Assembly: GCA_024400295.1 (NCBI GenBank) | Contig: JAKSNA010000017.1 | Location: 1 to 56,069 of the forward strand | From: Bacteroidales bacterium | Lineage (GTDB): Bacteria > Bacteroidota > Bacteroidia > Bacteroidales > F082 | Reading direction: 5' to 3' | DNA: 56,069 nt | Shown here: in pieces, positions 11,544-20,219 of the stretch | How the letters are laid out: the number at the start of each line of letters is the position of its first letter | How positions within the stretch are numbered: the stretch's first letter is position 1 | The notes under the pieces: generated by a model | Told to the model about the DNA's origin: nothing | Database searches by the model: none | What the model saw: only the letters and a program-made list of their open reading frames with translations | Program-made: the position numbers and the translations under genes

Positions 11544-13538
11544 TTACTTGCTTTTTAATATTTCACCGATTTCTTCCTGTTTGAGGAACTCGTCTATCAG
11601 GAATGTATAACAGCGGTCTTTCCTGGTGATGCCGATATTGTCTTCCTGATTGTTGTAATACGTGAAGACTGTCGCGTTGCCCGGCTTCCATCCGTGATCA
11701 CGCAGGTACTCGGCTATCTTCAGCTTGTCGGCGAAGCGGTACTGGTCCTGCACCAACTGTGTAATCACACGGAGCGACAGCTGGATGTTGTCGCGCTTCT
11801 GGATAAAGAACTGCTCGCGGATGACGTCCTTTATATTCTTAACCAGCATATTCTCGGTGCGTTCCTTGATGGTCTGCAAAGCCGGTGTCTCATAAACTTT
11901 CTCTTCAAACCAGAGTCTCGACTTCTCGGGGTAGTACATCCGGCGGTTTTTGAGATAATGGAGGAAAGCCGGGATTTCAGCCTTCATCTTATCGAGGATG
12001 TGCGGGTCATCTTCGCCAGTCAGCGGATTGACCTTGATGATGGCGTAGCGGTTTTCCTCCATGTCAATCTTGACAAAATTAAATTCGTCATTGGAGCACA
12101 GTATCAGCTTGCTGAAGTTGGGTAATTCAGTGGCATCTTTCGCTTTTGATTCCTGGGGCAAAGTGTCGTTTGTGGCTATCATCTTCAGTTTGTTGCCCAC
12201 GCCGTTCTTTTCGTCCATATTGATGAACGATTCATCGACGCTGACAATGAGCTTGCCAATCCAGTGTCCGTTGAAGTTCGACATCAGGCGTTGGCTGTCG
12301 AGGATGCGCATGTTCTCACAGAATATCGCGCGGAGGAGGTAGAGAAAAGTGGTCTTGCCCGTGCCTCGCTCGCTGCTGACGAGTCCCAGTATGGGCAGGT
12401 GCTGCGTGGGGTTGACGTAAAGCTGCTGAATGTAGTCTAATCCGAACTCATAGAGTGTCTCGTCACTCAAATTCCTGTAGTCGAAGATGTGATGCAGGAA
12501 TTTCTTGATGGTGTTCCAGTCGCCATCTTTCGGTTCGTGATAGACCGGCGAATAGCGGTTGTATAGTATTGATTCGACACCGTCTTTTTTTGAGATGACA
12601 AACTGTCGGTATTTCTTTGGGTCATTTTCAGGGACGTTGGTGAATGCGTCGCACTTGGCGATGCTTTTCAGGAAGTCTTTCGAGCCTTTGAAGTCGTCCT
12701 TTATATTCTTTTCCGACCACCTCACGATATTGATTTCTGTGACATTTTTAGTCGAAGTCTCGACTATCCGCTTGAAGTAGTCAACGCCGACGCGTATGTA
12801 ATTCTTTTCCTGGCCGTGCCACGACTTGACAATCTTTCCTTCACCGTTCTGGAAATACGGCGTGCCGCGGAACACGAACTCATGTTCCGACAGTTCCTCG
12901 GCGTTATCCTCGAAGAAGCTCTCCACGCTGTCGATGCCGAATATGCGCTGCACCTTGAACACCGACACGCCGGTTATCTTCGATGTCAGCACGTACTTCC
13001 TTTCCTTCAGGCCGACGAGGAGGTCTTTCAGCTCCTCGATGACGAGCTGCTGGTCAGACCGGCCGCCGTACAGGACATCATCAATGCCTTTGTCGGGGCT
13101 GTCCTTCACCACGTGCGCGAAGTAGAGGCTCACGTCGTAGGGTTTCAGGAACTCGTTGAACGTGTTGACGGCTGAATAGAAGCCGCACAGCCTTGTGGAA
13201 AGGTCTTTGCCTTCCTTCCATTCCACCTTGAGGCAGTCGGCGTCGAATATCAGCAGCACGTTCTCGACCTTGCATTTCTTTATGAAGTCGGTGATGTACG
13301 GATGAAGGCCGTCTTTGTCCTTGTCGCGGAAGTTCTGGATGCCGCCGATGCCGAAGCACGGCAGCCCGAAGTTCGACAGGGCGAACGCCTTGAACTCGCC
13401 CTCTACGACGTAGAGTGTCTTCACCTTCTCGCCCTTGGCGTAGGCCTTGAGTATCTCCGGCGTTGAGAACGGGATGGTGCCGGTGTGCGGGGGCTGCTGG
13501 TTCGAGTCCAGTACGACCCACAAAATGCCCAAAGTCAT
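11544..13538 (-). CDS. TOPRIM-SF3 primase-helicase, N-terminus apparently cut off
   Basis: 664 codons. A DUF3854/TOPRIM-like domain has the catalytic Glu in VVEGE (44-48) and a DxD in LLIFDADC (99-101). After a 250-residue linker an SF3 helicase (DUF5906-like) has Walker A SSERGTGKTT (388-397), Walker B IVSVDE (431-436) and sensor LILCSND. A C-terminal winged-helix-like part follows. It would prime and unwind the element's DNA. Residues 1-17 (WVVLDSNQQPP) are antisense to a tRNA 3'-end-like sequence. The alignable family region starts near TGTIPF, so the natural N-terminal domain is missing here and the annotated ATG is probably not the original start. Confidence 0.8.
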   Translation of the reverse strand: MTLGILWVVLDSNQQPPHTGTIPFSTPEILKAYAKGEKVKTLYVVEGEFKAFALSNFGLPCFGIGGIQNFRDKDKDGLHPYITDFIKKCKVENVLLIFDADCLKVEWKEGKDLSTRLCGFYSAVNTFNEFLKPYDVSLYFAHVVKDSPDKGIDDVLYGGRSDQQLVIEELKDLLVGLKERKYVLTSKITGVSVFKVQRIFGIDSVESFFEDNAEELSEHEFVFRGTPYFQNGEGKIVKSWHGQEKNYIRVGVDYFKRIVETSTKNVTEINIVRWSEKNIKDDFKGSKDFLKSIAKCDAFTNVPENDPKKYRQFVISKKDGVESILYNRYSPVYHEPKDGDWNTIKKFLHHIFDYRNLSDETLYEFGLDYIQQLYVNPTQHLPILGLVSSERGTGKTTFLYLLRAIFCENMRILDSQRLMSNFNGHWIGKLIVSVDESFINMDEKNGVGNKLKMIATNDTLPQESKAKDATELPNFSKLILCSNDEFNFVKIDMEENRYAIIKVNPLTGEDDPHILDKMKAEIPAFLHYLKNRRMYYPEKSRLWFEEKVYETPALQTIKERTENMLVKNIKDVIREQFFIQKRDNIQLSLRVITQLVQDQYRFADKLKIAEYLRDHGWKPGNATVFTYYNNQEDNIGITRKDRCYTFLIDEFLKQEEIGEILKSK
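13496..13520 (+). other. tRNA 3'-end-like sequence, possible attachment site
   Basis: T-arm GCTGG-TTCGAGT-CCAGT (5-bp stem with one G-T pair, canonical TTCGAGT loop), then ACGACCC as the 3' acceptor strand and discriminator A. The 5' part of a tRNA (acceptor GGGTCGT) is absent upstream. Such 3' ends are typical integrase attachment sites and the truncated primase frame ends exactly here. No integrase is visible in the window. Confidence 0.55.
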
Positions 13539-13695
13539 TGAAAATCAAAATCATGCTGGATTATTTTAGAAAAAACCTCTGAAAAATTCCGGCATGATTC
13601 AAACAGAGAATCTTCTTTTGGAGTGGTCGAAAAGTGAGGTAATATCCCTAAAAGTGTGTATTTCTGTTTTTTTATTTTAGCTTTACAAAAATATA
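13539..13695. other. Non-coding stretch between element and IS30 fragment
   Basis: About 155 bp, AT-rich, no reading frame or strong hairpin seen. It joins the putative element end to an IS30 remnant. Confidence 0.4.
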
Positions 13696-13863
13696 AAACT
13701 TCCTAAATTCAAGAGACAAATGCAACTTTAACCGGTGGCAGTGAAGCCCATATTTTATCAGGAGGTCAGGGAGCGTGTCGAGGCGATGCTTGCGGAAGAC
13801 TTCAGCCCTGAGCAGATAGCCGGGCTCTGCCGCGAATGCAACCGCAGGAAGTCGGGAAAATGA
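13696..13863 (+). mobile_element. IS30-family remnant (one end plus internal transposase fragment)
   Basis: 13696-13760 matches the reverse complement of 54822-54886 with one mismatch and contains the IS end CCTAAATTCAAGAGACAAAT. It is joined directly to a 40-codon frame ending EDFSPEQIAGLCRECNRRK, an internal IS30 transposase motif (SPEQI). That internal part is missing from the copy at 54.2 kb, so the two copies carry complementary deletions. Confidence 0.8.
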
Positions 13864-13946
13864 CATGACGACTCAAGAAGAGTTGGCGCACCACAACGGA
13901 TTTCTCACCAAGTGCGCCAGCCTCTCTAAGCTCCAAGCTCTAAGCT

Positions 13947-14363
13947 CTAATCTTCATCCTCTTCCCAGTCTTCCGGCATCGGCTCGGCCCAGTCCTCGTC
14001 GTAGAACTCTTCGCCCACCAGCTCTTTGTCGGACTTGTCCTGGCCGCCGAGCATCTGGCGCATTATCTTTGAAGGTATTGGCAGGATCTGCCCCGCCGGA
14101 CCCGCCGGCACCGCGATTCCGATCTTGTCCTCGTCGAGTTCACGTGTCCAGCCGATGAACTCGGCGAGGCTCATGTTGGCGACGGTGTAGTCGGCCCAGT
14201 CGTCGCTGATGCTGGCTTTCGCGTCCTCCTCAGTGGCGTAAACCGCGACGTATGAGTTCTCGTTTCCGTCTTCGAGCATCGCAAAAAGACCCGGCTTGGC
14301 TTCAAGAAGCCACAACATTCCGTTTTCGTTGATTGTCTGTAAAAATTTCTGTAGTTCTTCCAT
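13947..14363 (-). CDS. DUF2750-like protein
   Basis: 138 aa. The pattern GMLWLLEAKPGLFAMLEDGNENS, then VYATEEDAKASISDDWADY and LAEFIGWTRELDEDKIGIAV fits DUF2750, a widespread small cytoplasmic family of unknown function. The C-terminus is strongly acidic (YDEDWAEPMPEDWEEDED). It starts 6 bp after the stop of the RhuM-family gene and could be co-transcribed with it. Confidence 0.7.
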   Translation of the reverse strand: MEELQKFLQTINENGMLWLLEAKPGLFAMLEDGNENSYVAVYATEEDAKASISDDWADYTVANMSLAEFIGWTRELDEDKIGIAVPAGPAGQILPIPSKIMRQMLGGQDKSDKELVGEEFYDEDWAEPMPEDWEEDED

Positions 14364-14369
14364 GGTTGT

Positions 14370-15386
14370 TTATTTATTTCCTTTGCTATTTTTCTTTGCT
14401 AATTTCGCCACTTCGTTGATTGTCTGCAAATATGCTTCTTCAACGGGACTTAGATTGTTGGCTATGAACTTCTTATATTCTTCATTGGCTTTTCTCATGG
14501 CATCAGCGTGGCTTATGTCACCCGAATCAGAGAGCAACTGTCTTCCACTCGAAGAAAGAATGGTGTCAAGTTGTTTGATGTAGTCGCGCATATACATCGG
14601 CTTGTGTTCAATGGCGTTGATTTCAGCAAAATCAAAGTATCCCGACACAAGATTGTTTAAGATTTTGAGTTCGTTTTCAGAAAGATAATTTTTCGCGACC
14701 GAAATGTCTTTTTTTGTCGGATAGCCGCCGGAGAATGACAGAAGCCCCATGAAAGGTTTCTCGGCGCAGGCGCGTTCATAAATCAATTCGGCTGCCGTAT
14801 GTCCGTGCGCCGCAAAATGCAGTTTGTTTTGCACAATTTTAAAAAATTCAACCGACTCGTCTGCCTTTGGGTTGTAATCGACACTTGTGGCATAGAGGTC
14901 GAGAACCTGACGGTAAAGCACCTTCTCCGATGAGCGGATGTCGCGGATGCGATTTAACAATTCGTACCAGTAATTTCCGCCGCAATTACCTTTAAGTCGC
15001 TGGTCGTCAAGTGCGAAGCCTTTGATCATGTATTCTTTGATACGTTCAGTAGCCCATCGGCGGAAGTCTGTCGCAATTTTTGACTTCACCCTGTAACCCA
15101 AAGAAATAATCATGTCAAGATTGTAGAAAGGCAGAGTACGTGTCACCTGCCTGTTTCCTTCAGTTTGAACCTGTCGGAATTCCCGACAAGTTGCAAATTG
15201 TTCCAGCTCGCCCTCTTCATAAATATGCCTGATATGCTCAACGACATTAGTCCGCGAGGTCTGATACAGATTTGACATCTGCTGTTGCGTCAGCCATACC
15301 GTTTCATCTTCAAATTTCACGTCAATTTTCGTAAGTCCGTCATTAGTCTGATAGATTACGATGTCACCTTTGTTTTGATTTTCCAT
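14370..15386 (-). CDS. RhuM-family protein
   Basis: 338 aa, the usual family length. The opening GDIVIYQTNDGLTKIDVKFEDETVWLTQQQMSNLY and the block LPFYNLDMIISLGYRVKS are hallmarks of the RhuM (Virulence_RhuM) family. Later come FDWA-like and Fic/DOC-like segments such as NKLHFAAHGHTAAELIY. Named after a Salmonella pathogenicity island gene, the family is common in genomic islands and its biochemical role is not established. The frame is intact. Confidence 0.85.
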   Translation of the reverse strand: MENQNKGDIVIYQTNDGLTKIDVKFEDETVWLTQQQMSNLYQTSRTNVVEHIRHIYEEGELEQFATCREFRQVQTEGNRQVTRTLPFYNLDMIISLGYRVKSKIATDFRRWATERIKEYMIKGFALDDQRLKGNCGGNYWYELLNRIRDIRSSEKVLYRQVLDLYATSVDYNPKADESVEFFKIVQNKLHFAAHGHTAAELIYERACAEKPFMGLLSFSGGYPTKKDISVAKNYLSENELKILNNLVSGYFDFAEINAIEHKPMYMRDYIKQLDTILSSSGRQLLSDSGDISHADAMRKANEEYKKFIANNLSPVEEAYLQTINEVAKLAKKNSKGNK

Positions 15387-15417
15387 GGTTCAAAATTTTG
15401 ATTAATAATTCTAATTC

Positions 15418-17274
15418 TCAAATTTCATCCAGTTCCAGCCATCGCAACTCCTTCTCGTCAAGCAAATCGTTTATTTCGTTCAGGCGTTTCCCGATTTTGT
15501 CAATCTGTTGATAGTCGGTCTGATTTTCGAGTCTTGATGTCAGTTCTTTCTTTTCGTTTTCGAGGTTTTCGATGTCGATGGCGAGCTGTTCGTATTCTTT
15601 CTGTTCCTTGAACGAGCGTTTTCTGTTGCGTTCGGTCGCGGAAGGGCGGTTTTCGCGGGTGTCGGATTTCGCCGCCGCCTGAATCTTATGTTCTTCTTTA
15701 GATTTCTCGACGAGCCACTCGTGATACTGCGAATAATTCCCCATGAAGCCTTTCACCTTTCCGTCGCCTTCAAAGACGAAGAGCTGATCGACGGTCTGGT
15801 CGAGGAAATAGCGGTCGTGTGAGACGACGATCAGGCAGCCTTTATAGTCTTTGAGGAAATCTTCAAGTTTCTGCAACGTCAAGATATCCAGGTCGTTAGT
15901 CGGCTCGTCGAGGATGAGGAAGTTCGGGTTGCTCATCAGTATCGTGAGCAGATAGAGTCTCCGTTTCTCGCCGCCGCTCAGCAGCGAGACGGGCTGGCGG
16001 TGCATGGTGTAAGGGAACATGAAATGCGCCAGGAGTTTGTCGGCGGTATAGACGCAGTCCTTTCCGTAATGAACAACCTCGGCGATGTTGCGGATCGTGT
16101 CGAGCACGGTCATGTTTTCATCGAACTTGATGCCGCCTTGCGTGTAATAGCCGTAAACGACGGTCTGTCCGGTGGTTATCGTCCCCGAGTCGCATGGCTC
16201 GTTGCCGGTGATCATATTCAGGAACGTGGATTTCCCTATGCCGTTTTTTCCGACTATCCCGATGCGTTCGCCGCGTTTGAAGATATAGTCGAAGTCTTTG
16301 AGGATAAATGTGTTGTCGTATTTTTTCGTGACGTCGTGCATCTCAAGGATTTTTCCGCCGAGGCGTTGCATATCGACGCCAAACTGAATCTCGGTGTGGT
16401 CGCGTATCATCTTGGCTTTCTCCTTGAGGTCGTAGAACGCGTCGATGCGGGCGCGTGACTTGCCTGTGCGGGCCTGCGGGGTGGCGCGGATCCATTCGAG
16501 TTCGTGCTTCACCATCTGACCGGCTTTCTCGGCGGCGACGCGTTTGTTCTCCTCGCGCTCGCGGCTCTTCCTGACGTAATAGTCGAAATTCCCGTTGTGC
16601 GTATAGACGACGCCGTGATACATCTCAAGAATCTTATTGCACACTCTGTCAAGGAAATAGCGGTCGTGCGTCACCATGAACAGCGTGACGTTCGACTGTG
16701 TGAGGTAGTTTTCGAGCCATTCCACCATCTGCATGTCGAGATGGTTTGTCGGCTCGTCGAGAAAAAGCATGTCGGGGTCATCGAGAAGCACCATGGCCAA
16801 GGCAAGGCGTTTCACCTGTCCGCCCGACAGCGTCCCGACTTTCTGGCTCAGGTCGTTGATTTCAAAGGTGGAGAGGAGCTGTTTCAGGCGAAGCTCGTAG
16901 TCCCACGCCTGGTTCGCGTCCATCGCCGCCATCGCCTTCTCAAGATTCGTCTGATTAACAAGAGCTTCCTCGTAGTTCCTGATGACGCGCATGATGTCGG
17001 TGTGGCCTGTGGAGATGACGTCTTCGATGGTGAGATTCGGGTCGAATTGCGGAAGCTGTTCGAGATAGCCGACACGAACGCCTTCGTTGAAAGCGATTTT
17101 CCCGCCGTCGGCTTCCTCTTTCCCGACGAGGATACGCATCATTGTGCTTTTGCCGGTGCCGTTGGCGGCGATCAAGGCGGTCTTGTCGCCTTTCTCTATT
17201 CCGAAAGAGAGGTTCTCGAACAGCAGCTTGTCGCTGAACGCTTTAGAGAGATTTTCGACTGAAAGATAGTTCAT
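15418..17274 (-). CDS. ABC-F ATPase (Uup-like)
   Basis: 618 aa with two ABC domains and no membrane segments. First domain: Walker A AANGTGKST, signature LSGGQVKRLALA, Walker B MLFLDEPTNHLD. Second domain: VGKNGIGKST, LSGGEKRRLYLL, FLILDEPTNDLD. The C-terminal 80 residues form a charged coiled coil (ENLENEKKELTSRLENQ) as in Uup-type ABC-F proteins, which act on ribosomes or branched DNA rather than in transport. Probably a housekeeping translation factor; resistance function cannot be judged. Confidence 0.9.
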   Translation of the reverse strand: MNYLSVENLSKAFSDKLLFENLSFGIEKGDKTALIAANGTGKSTMMRILVGKEEADGGKIAFNEGVRVGYLEQLPQFDPNLTIEDVISTGHTDIMRVIRNYEEALVNQTNLEKAMAAMDANQAWDYELRLKQLLSTFEINDLSQKVGTLSGGQVKRLALAMVLLDDPDMLFLDEPTNHLDMQMVEWLENYLTQSNVTLFMVTHDRYFLDRVCNKILEMYHGVVYTHNGNFDYYVRKSREREENKRVAAEKAGQMVKHELEWIRATPQARTGKSRARIDAFYDLKEKAKMIRDHTEIQFGVDMQRLGGKILEMHDVTKKYDNTFILKDFDYIFKRGERIGIVGKNGIGKSTFLNMITGNEPCDSGTITTGQTVVYGYYTQGGIKFDENMTVLDTIRNIAEVVHYGKDCVYTADKLLAHFMFPYTMHRQPVSLLSGGEKRRLYLLTILMSNPNFLILDEPTNDLDILTLQKLEDFLKDYKGCLIVVSHDRYFLDQTVDQLFVFEGDGKVKGFMGNYSQYHEWLVEKSKEEHKIQAAAKSDTRENRPSATERNRKRSFKEQKEYEQLAIDIENLENEKKELTSRLENQTDYQQIDKIGKRLNEINDLLDEKELRWLELDEI

Positions 17275-17322
17275 ATTTTAACACAAGTTGCACAAGTTTA
17301 GAAGCACAAGTTACACGAGTTT

Positions 17323-17637
17323 TTAGTTGCTTTCTTCGTCCAACGCCTCGATCAGGAAGCTGACGGGGCGGAAGCCGTCGTTGCATGAGATCATCGCCGA
17401 CTTCTCGTTTTTCATCCAGCCGTCGTAAAAGTTCTTGCCGCCGTGCGCCAGTGTCATCACGAAAGGCGACATGACCTCCCATGCGCTCTCGCACAATCCA
17501 TCGGGGCGCTGCCAGCCGTTGGCTATGAACACTTTGCCTTCAGTCATGTCGCAGGCGTGTTCTATCGGGTTCTCGTATTTTTCCATCAGGTCGTTGTAGC
17601 AGGCCTTGCGGATAACCGTAATTTTCACTTTCTTCAT
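17323..17637 (-). CDS. TIGR04076 family protein
   Basis: 104 aa, full family length. It opens KKVKITVIRKACYNDLMEKY and continues with GKVFIANGWQRPDGLCESAWEVMSPFVMTLAHG and ISCNDGFRPVSFLIE, the conserved order of the TIGR04076 family (small Cys-containing proteins of anaerobes, function unknown). Conserved Cys occur at HACDM, GLCESAW and ISCNDG, so a metal site is possible. Confidence 0.8.
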   Translation of the reverse strand: MKKVKITVIRKACYNDLMEKYENPIEHACDMTEGKVFIANGWQRPDGLCESAWEVMSPFVMTLAHGGKNFYDGWMKNEKSAMISCNDGFRPVSFLIEALDEESN

Positions 17638-17670
17638 AAGAATATTTAAGTTGCAAATGATGGCAAACTG

Positions 17671-18366
17671 TCATACATAAAGGCACATTCCTTTTTTCCG
17701 GTATGTCTCGACACGGACGTTTTTCACCCCGCTCTCATTGAGGTTTTTACGCAGTTTGCTAAGCTGTACTTTAAGACTGTTCTTCGCCGCAACCGAAAAA
17801 TCCTCTTCGCCGAGACATTCCTTCAAGATATTCTCAAAAGGGACAATCTGTCCCTTCTTGGCAAGCAGCGCCTTCAGAATTGAAGATTGTGTCTTTGTGA
17901 TGTGGCAGACTTTGTTCTCTTCGCAAACCGTGTTGGAGATGAAGTCAAAGTAGGTGTCGTTGATTCTGACACATTGACATTCATCGATTTGAATGTCATT
18001 CAGCTTAAGATATGCCAGTTGGTTTTTCATTCTGGCGAGAAGCTCACGAAGTTCGACAGGTTTTCGGATATAGTCATTGCCGCCGGACTCGAAACATTTG
18101 ACTGCTTCATTGACGTCACCTTGTGATGAGAAAAATATCACCGGTGTGGTGACATTCAGCTTTCTGATTTCTTTTACGATGACATGGCCTGATGTAACCG
18201 GCAGTTCGCAATTCGTCAATATCAGGTCAGGTGCGTTTTTCAGGATTTCGTCCACGCCGTCGTTGCCGTCGAAACGTGTCATGACATAGAAGCCGCAAAC
18301 TTCAAGGTCCTTTTTCAACAATATTGAAAAAGTTCTGTCGTCATCAAATATCATAACCTTGACCAT
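17671..18366 (-). CDS. Response regulator with Asn at the phospho-acceptor position
   Basis: 231 aa from ATG at 18366 (an in-frame TTG at 18384 would add six residues). The receiver domain has the acidic triad start MIFDDDR (8-10) and Lys in YIRKPV, but the phospho-Asp position reads LILTNCELP, i.e. Asn52 instead of Asp. An OmpR/PhoB-type winged helix follows (ITKTQSSILKALLAKKGQIVPFENIL...LKVQLSKLRKNL). A DNA-binding regulator that probably does not use ordinary aspartyl phosphorylation. No histidine kinase gene is adjacent. Confidence 0.85.
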   Translation of the reverse strand: MVKVMIFDDDRTFSILLKKDLEVCGFYVMTRFDGNDGVDEILKNAPDLILTNCELPVTSGHVIVKEIRKLNVTTPVIFFSSQGDVNEAVKCFESGGNDYIRKPVELRELLARMKNQLAYLKLNDIQIDECQCVRINDTYFDFISNTVCEENKVCHITKTQSSILKALLAKKGQIVPFENILKECLGEEDFSVAAKNSLKVQLSKLRKNLNESGVKNVRVETYRKKGMCLYV

Positions 18367-18431
18367 AATTCTCTTATCAATCAAACGTGCGTCGTCATTC
18401 GGCGTTGTCTTCGGGTGTCGGCTGCGGCCTT

Positions 18432-20195
18432 TTATTTGAACATTTTTTCGATTATTTCGCCATATTTGTCCATCACGACTTTACGTTTCACTTTCAATGT
18501 CGGAGTCATGATGCCGTTAGCTATTGTCCATTCATCGGCGATGAGTTCGTATCTCTTAATTTTCTCGACTTCACCGAGGTGTTCGTTAAGCAGTTTGACC
18601 TCTTTCGCATAACGTTTCACAACTTGTTCATTATGAATCATCTCTGCATCTGTCGTGTATTTAATCATGTGTTTCCTGCACCATGATTTGAGGAATGCGA
18701 AATCCGGCCGGATCAGCGCGGCGGCGAATTTCTGGCTTTCGCCGAGGACAACTATCTGTTCGATAAATCCTGAGTTGATAAATTTGTTTTCGATAACGTC
18801 AGGATTGATATATTTGCCCAATGACGTCTTGAACAGATTCTTCTTTCTGCCTGTGATGACGAGGAGTCCGTGCTCGTTGATATGTCCGAGGTCGCCGGTA
18901 TGGAACCAGCCGTCTTTGTCGATGACTTCAGCGGTGAGTTCGGGCTGTTTGTGGTAGCCCATCATCACGTTATGTCCGCGGCATAATATCTCGCCGCTGT
19001 CGTCGATTTTCACCTCAACGCCGGGAAGCGGTCTTCCGACGGTGCCGACTTCCCTTCCGTATTTGCCTCTTGCGCTTACCGCAATGACCGGCGATGTCTC
19101 CGTAAGTCCGTATCCTTCGAACACCGGCATCTTTATCGCCGAGAAGAATCCCGACACTTTCTTTGTTATCGAAGCGGCCCCCGACACTATTATGTCGAAA
19201 TTCTCGGCGCCCATCTTGGCGCGTATCTTGCTGTAAACCAATTTGTCGGCAATTCTCAACTTGAAATCATAAAACCATGAGCGACTTTCGATGCTGTATT
19301 TTTCAGTGAGATTCATTGCCCAGTAGAACAGCATCTTTGAGATGCCTTTCATGTTTTTGCCTGAGCTGTATATTTTATCATAGAACTTCTCCAGCACGCG
19401 CGGCACTGCGCACATCATCGTCGGATGTATCTCAAGCATGTTCTCCGCTATTGTCGCGATGCTTTCTGCATAGTAAATCGACATTCCGAGATAGTGATAC
19501 ATGTAAATCAACGCGCGTTCGTAGGCGTGACAGACGGGGAGGAAGCTGAACGCTTTCTTCGACCATGGTGACGGCGTGTCGCAGAAATTCTTGAACTGGT
19601 TCATCAGGTTGTGGTGGGAGAGCATCACGCCTTTCGGCACGCCCGTCGTCCCCGAAGTGTAAATTATCGTGGCGCACGACATCTCGTCAACAGCGGCTTT
19701 CCTCTGCGCAAGTTCTTCGGCATGAGGGTGCTCCTTGCCGAGTTCAACAAGGTTTGCGAAAAACGGGTATTTGCCTCTGTCAACGAAGGTGTAGATTTTC
19801 TTCAGCGACGGGGTCTCCGGCATTATCGACTCAACTTTGTTCATCACCGCAATGCCTTCGAGGATGCATATCTCCGCCTCGCAGTTGTTTAGTATGATTT
19901 TGTAGTCCTCCTCACTGATTGTAGGATATATCGGCACCATCACGGCGCCTATCTGGGTGATCGCCATGTCGAGCATGTTCCACTCCGGACGATTGCCGCA
20001 GATCACCGCAACCTTATCCTGCGGTTTCACGCCGAGTTCGATGAACGCACCGCTCAGTGTATCAGACAGTTCTATGTATTTGTCAATGCTGTATTCTATC
20101 CATTTCCCGTTGACTTTCCCCGCGAGGGCGACCTTCTGCTCAGGGAAATGTTCTTTGTAATATGGCAATAAATCAAAAACTCTTCTAACTTCCAT
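18432..20195 (-). CDS. Long-chain fatty acid-CoA ligase, copy 1
   Basis: 587 aa. The AMP-binding motif IIYTSGTTGVPKGVMLSH, the GYGLTETSP motif, TGDLG and the C-terminal GRKKNLFKTSLGKYINP identify a FadD15/ACSL-type acyl-CoA synthetase that activates fatty acids with ATP and CoA. It lacks a signal peptide and is probably peripheral on the inner membrane. It lies 24 bp downstream of a 587-aa paralog with closely matching sequence, a tandem duplication. Confidence 0.9.
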   Translation of the reverse strand: MEVRRVFDLLPYYKEHFPEQKVALAGKVNGKWIEYSIDKYIELSDTLSGAFIELGVKPQDKVAVICGNRPEWNMLDMAITQIGAVMVPIYPTISEEDYKIILNNCEAEICILEGIAVMNKVESIMPETPSLKKIYTFVDRGKYPFFANLVELGKEHPHAEELAQRKAAVDEMSCATIIYTSGTTGVPKGVMLSHHNLMNQFKNFCDTPSPWSKKAFSFLPVCHAYERALIYMYHYLGMSIYYAESIATIAENMLEIHPTMMCAVPRVLEKFYDKIYSSGKNMKGISKMLFYWAMNLTEKYSIESRSWFYDFKLRIADKLVYSKIRAKMGAENFDIIVSGAASITKKVSGFFSAIKMPVFEGYGLTETSPVIAVSARGKYGREVGTVGRPLPGVEVKIDDSGEILCRGHNVMMGYHKQPELTAEVIDKDGWFHTGDLGHINEHGLLVITGRKKNLFKTSLGKYINPDVIENKFINSGFIEQIVVLGESQKFAAALIRPDFAFLKSWCRKHMIKYTTDAEMIHNEQVVKRYAKEVKLLNEHLGEVEKIKRYELIADEWTIANGIMTPTLKVKRKVVMDKYGEIIEKMFK

Positions 20196-20219
20196 TTTTT
20201 TGATTACGATTTAATCCAA

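Noticed and set aside
13446..13520. Complete tRNA gene
   Set aside because: Only the T-arm and 3' acceptor strand are present; the expected 5' acceptor GGGTCGT, D-arm and anticodon arm are not found upstream.
119..13538. Ordinary tailed prophage or conjugative element
   Set aside because: No terminase large subunit, portal, tail tape measure, relaxase or T4SS gene is recognisable among the proteins; only a packaging-type ATPase and small membrane proteins.
13672..13866. 64-codon minus-strand frame at the IS30 remnant
   Set aside because: It is antisense to an IS30 end and an internal transposase fragment.
16504..17262. 252-codon plus-strand frame opposite the ABC-F gene
   Set aside because: Antisense of a highly conserved ABC domain; composition (His/Val/Leu/Arg) is that of a shadow frame.
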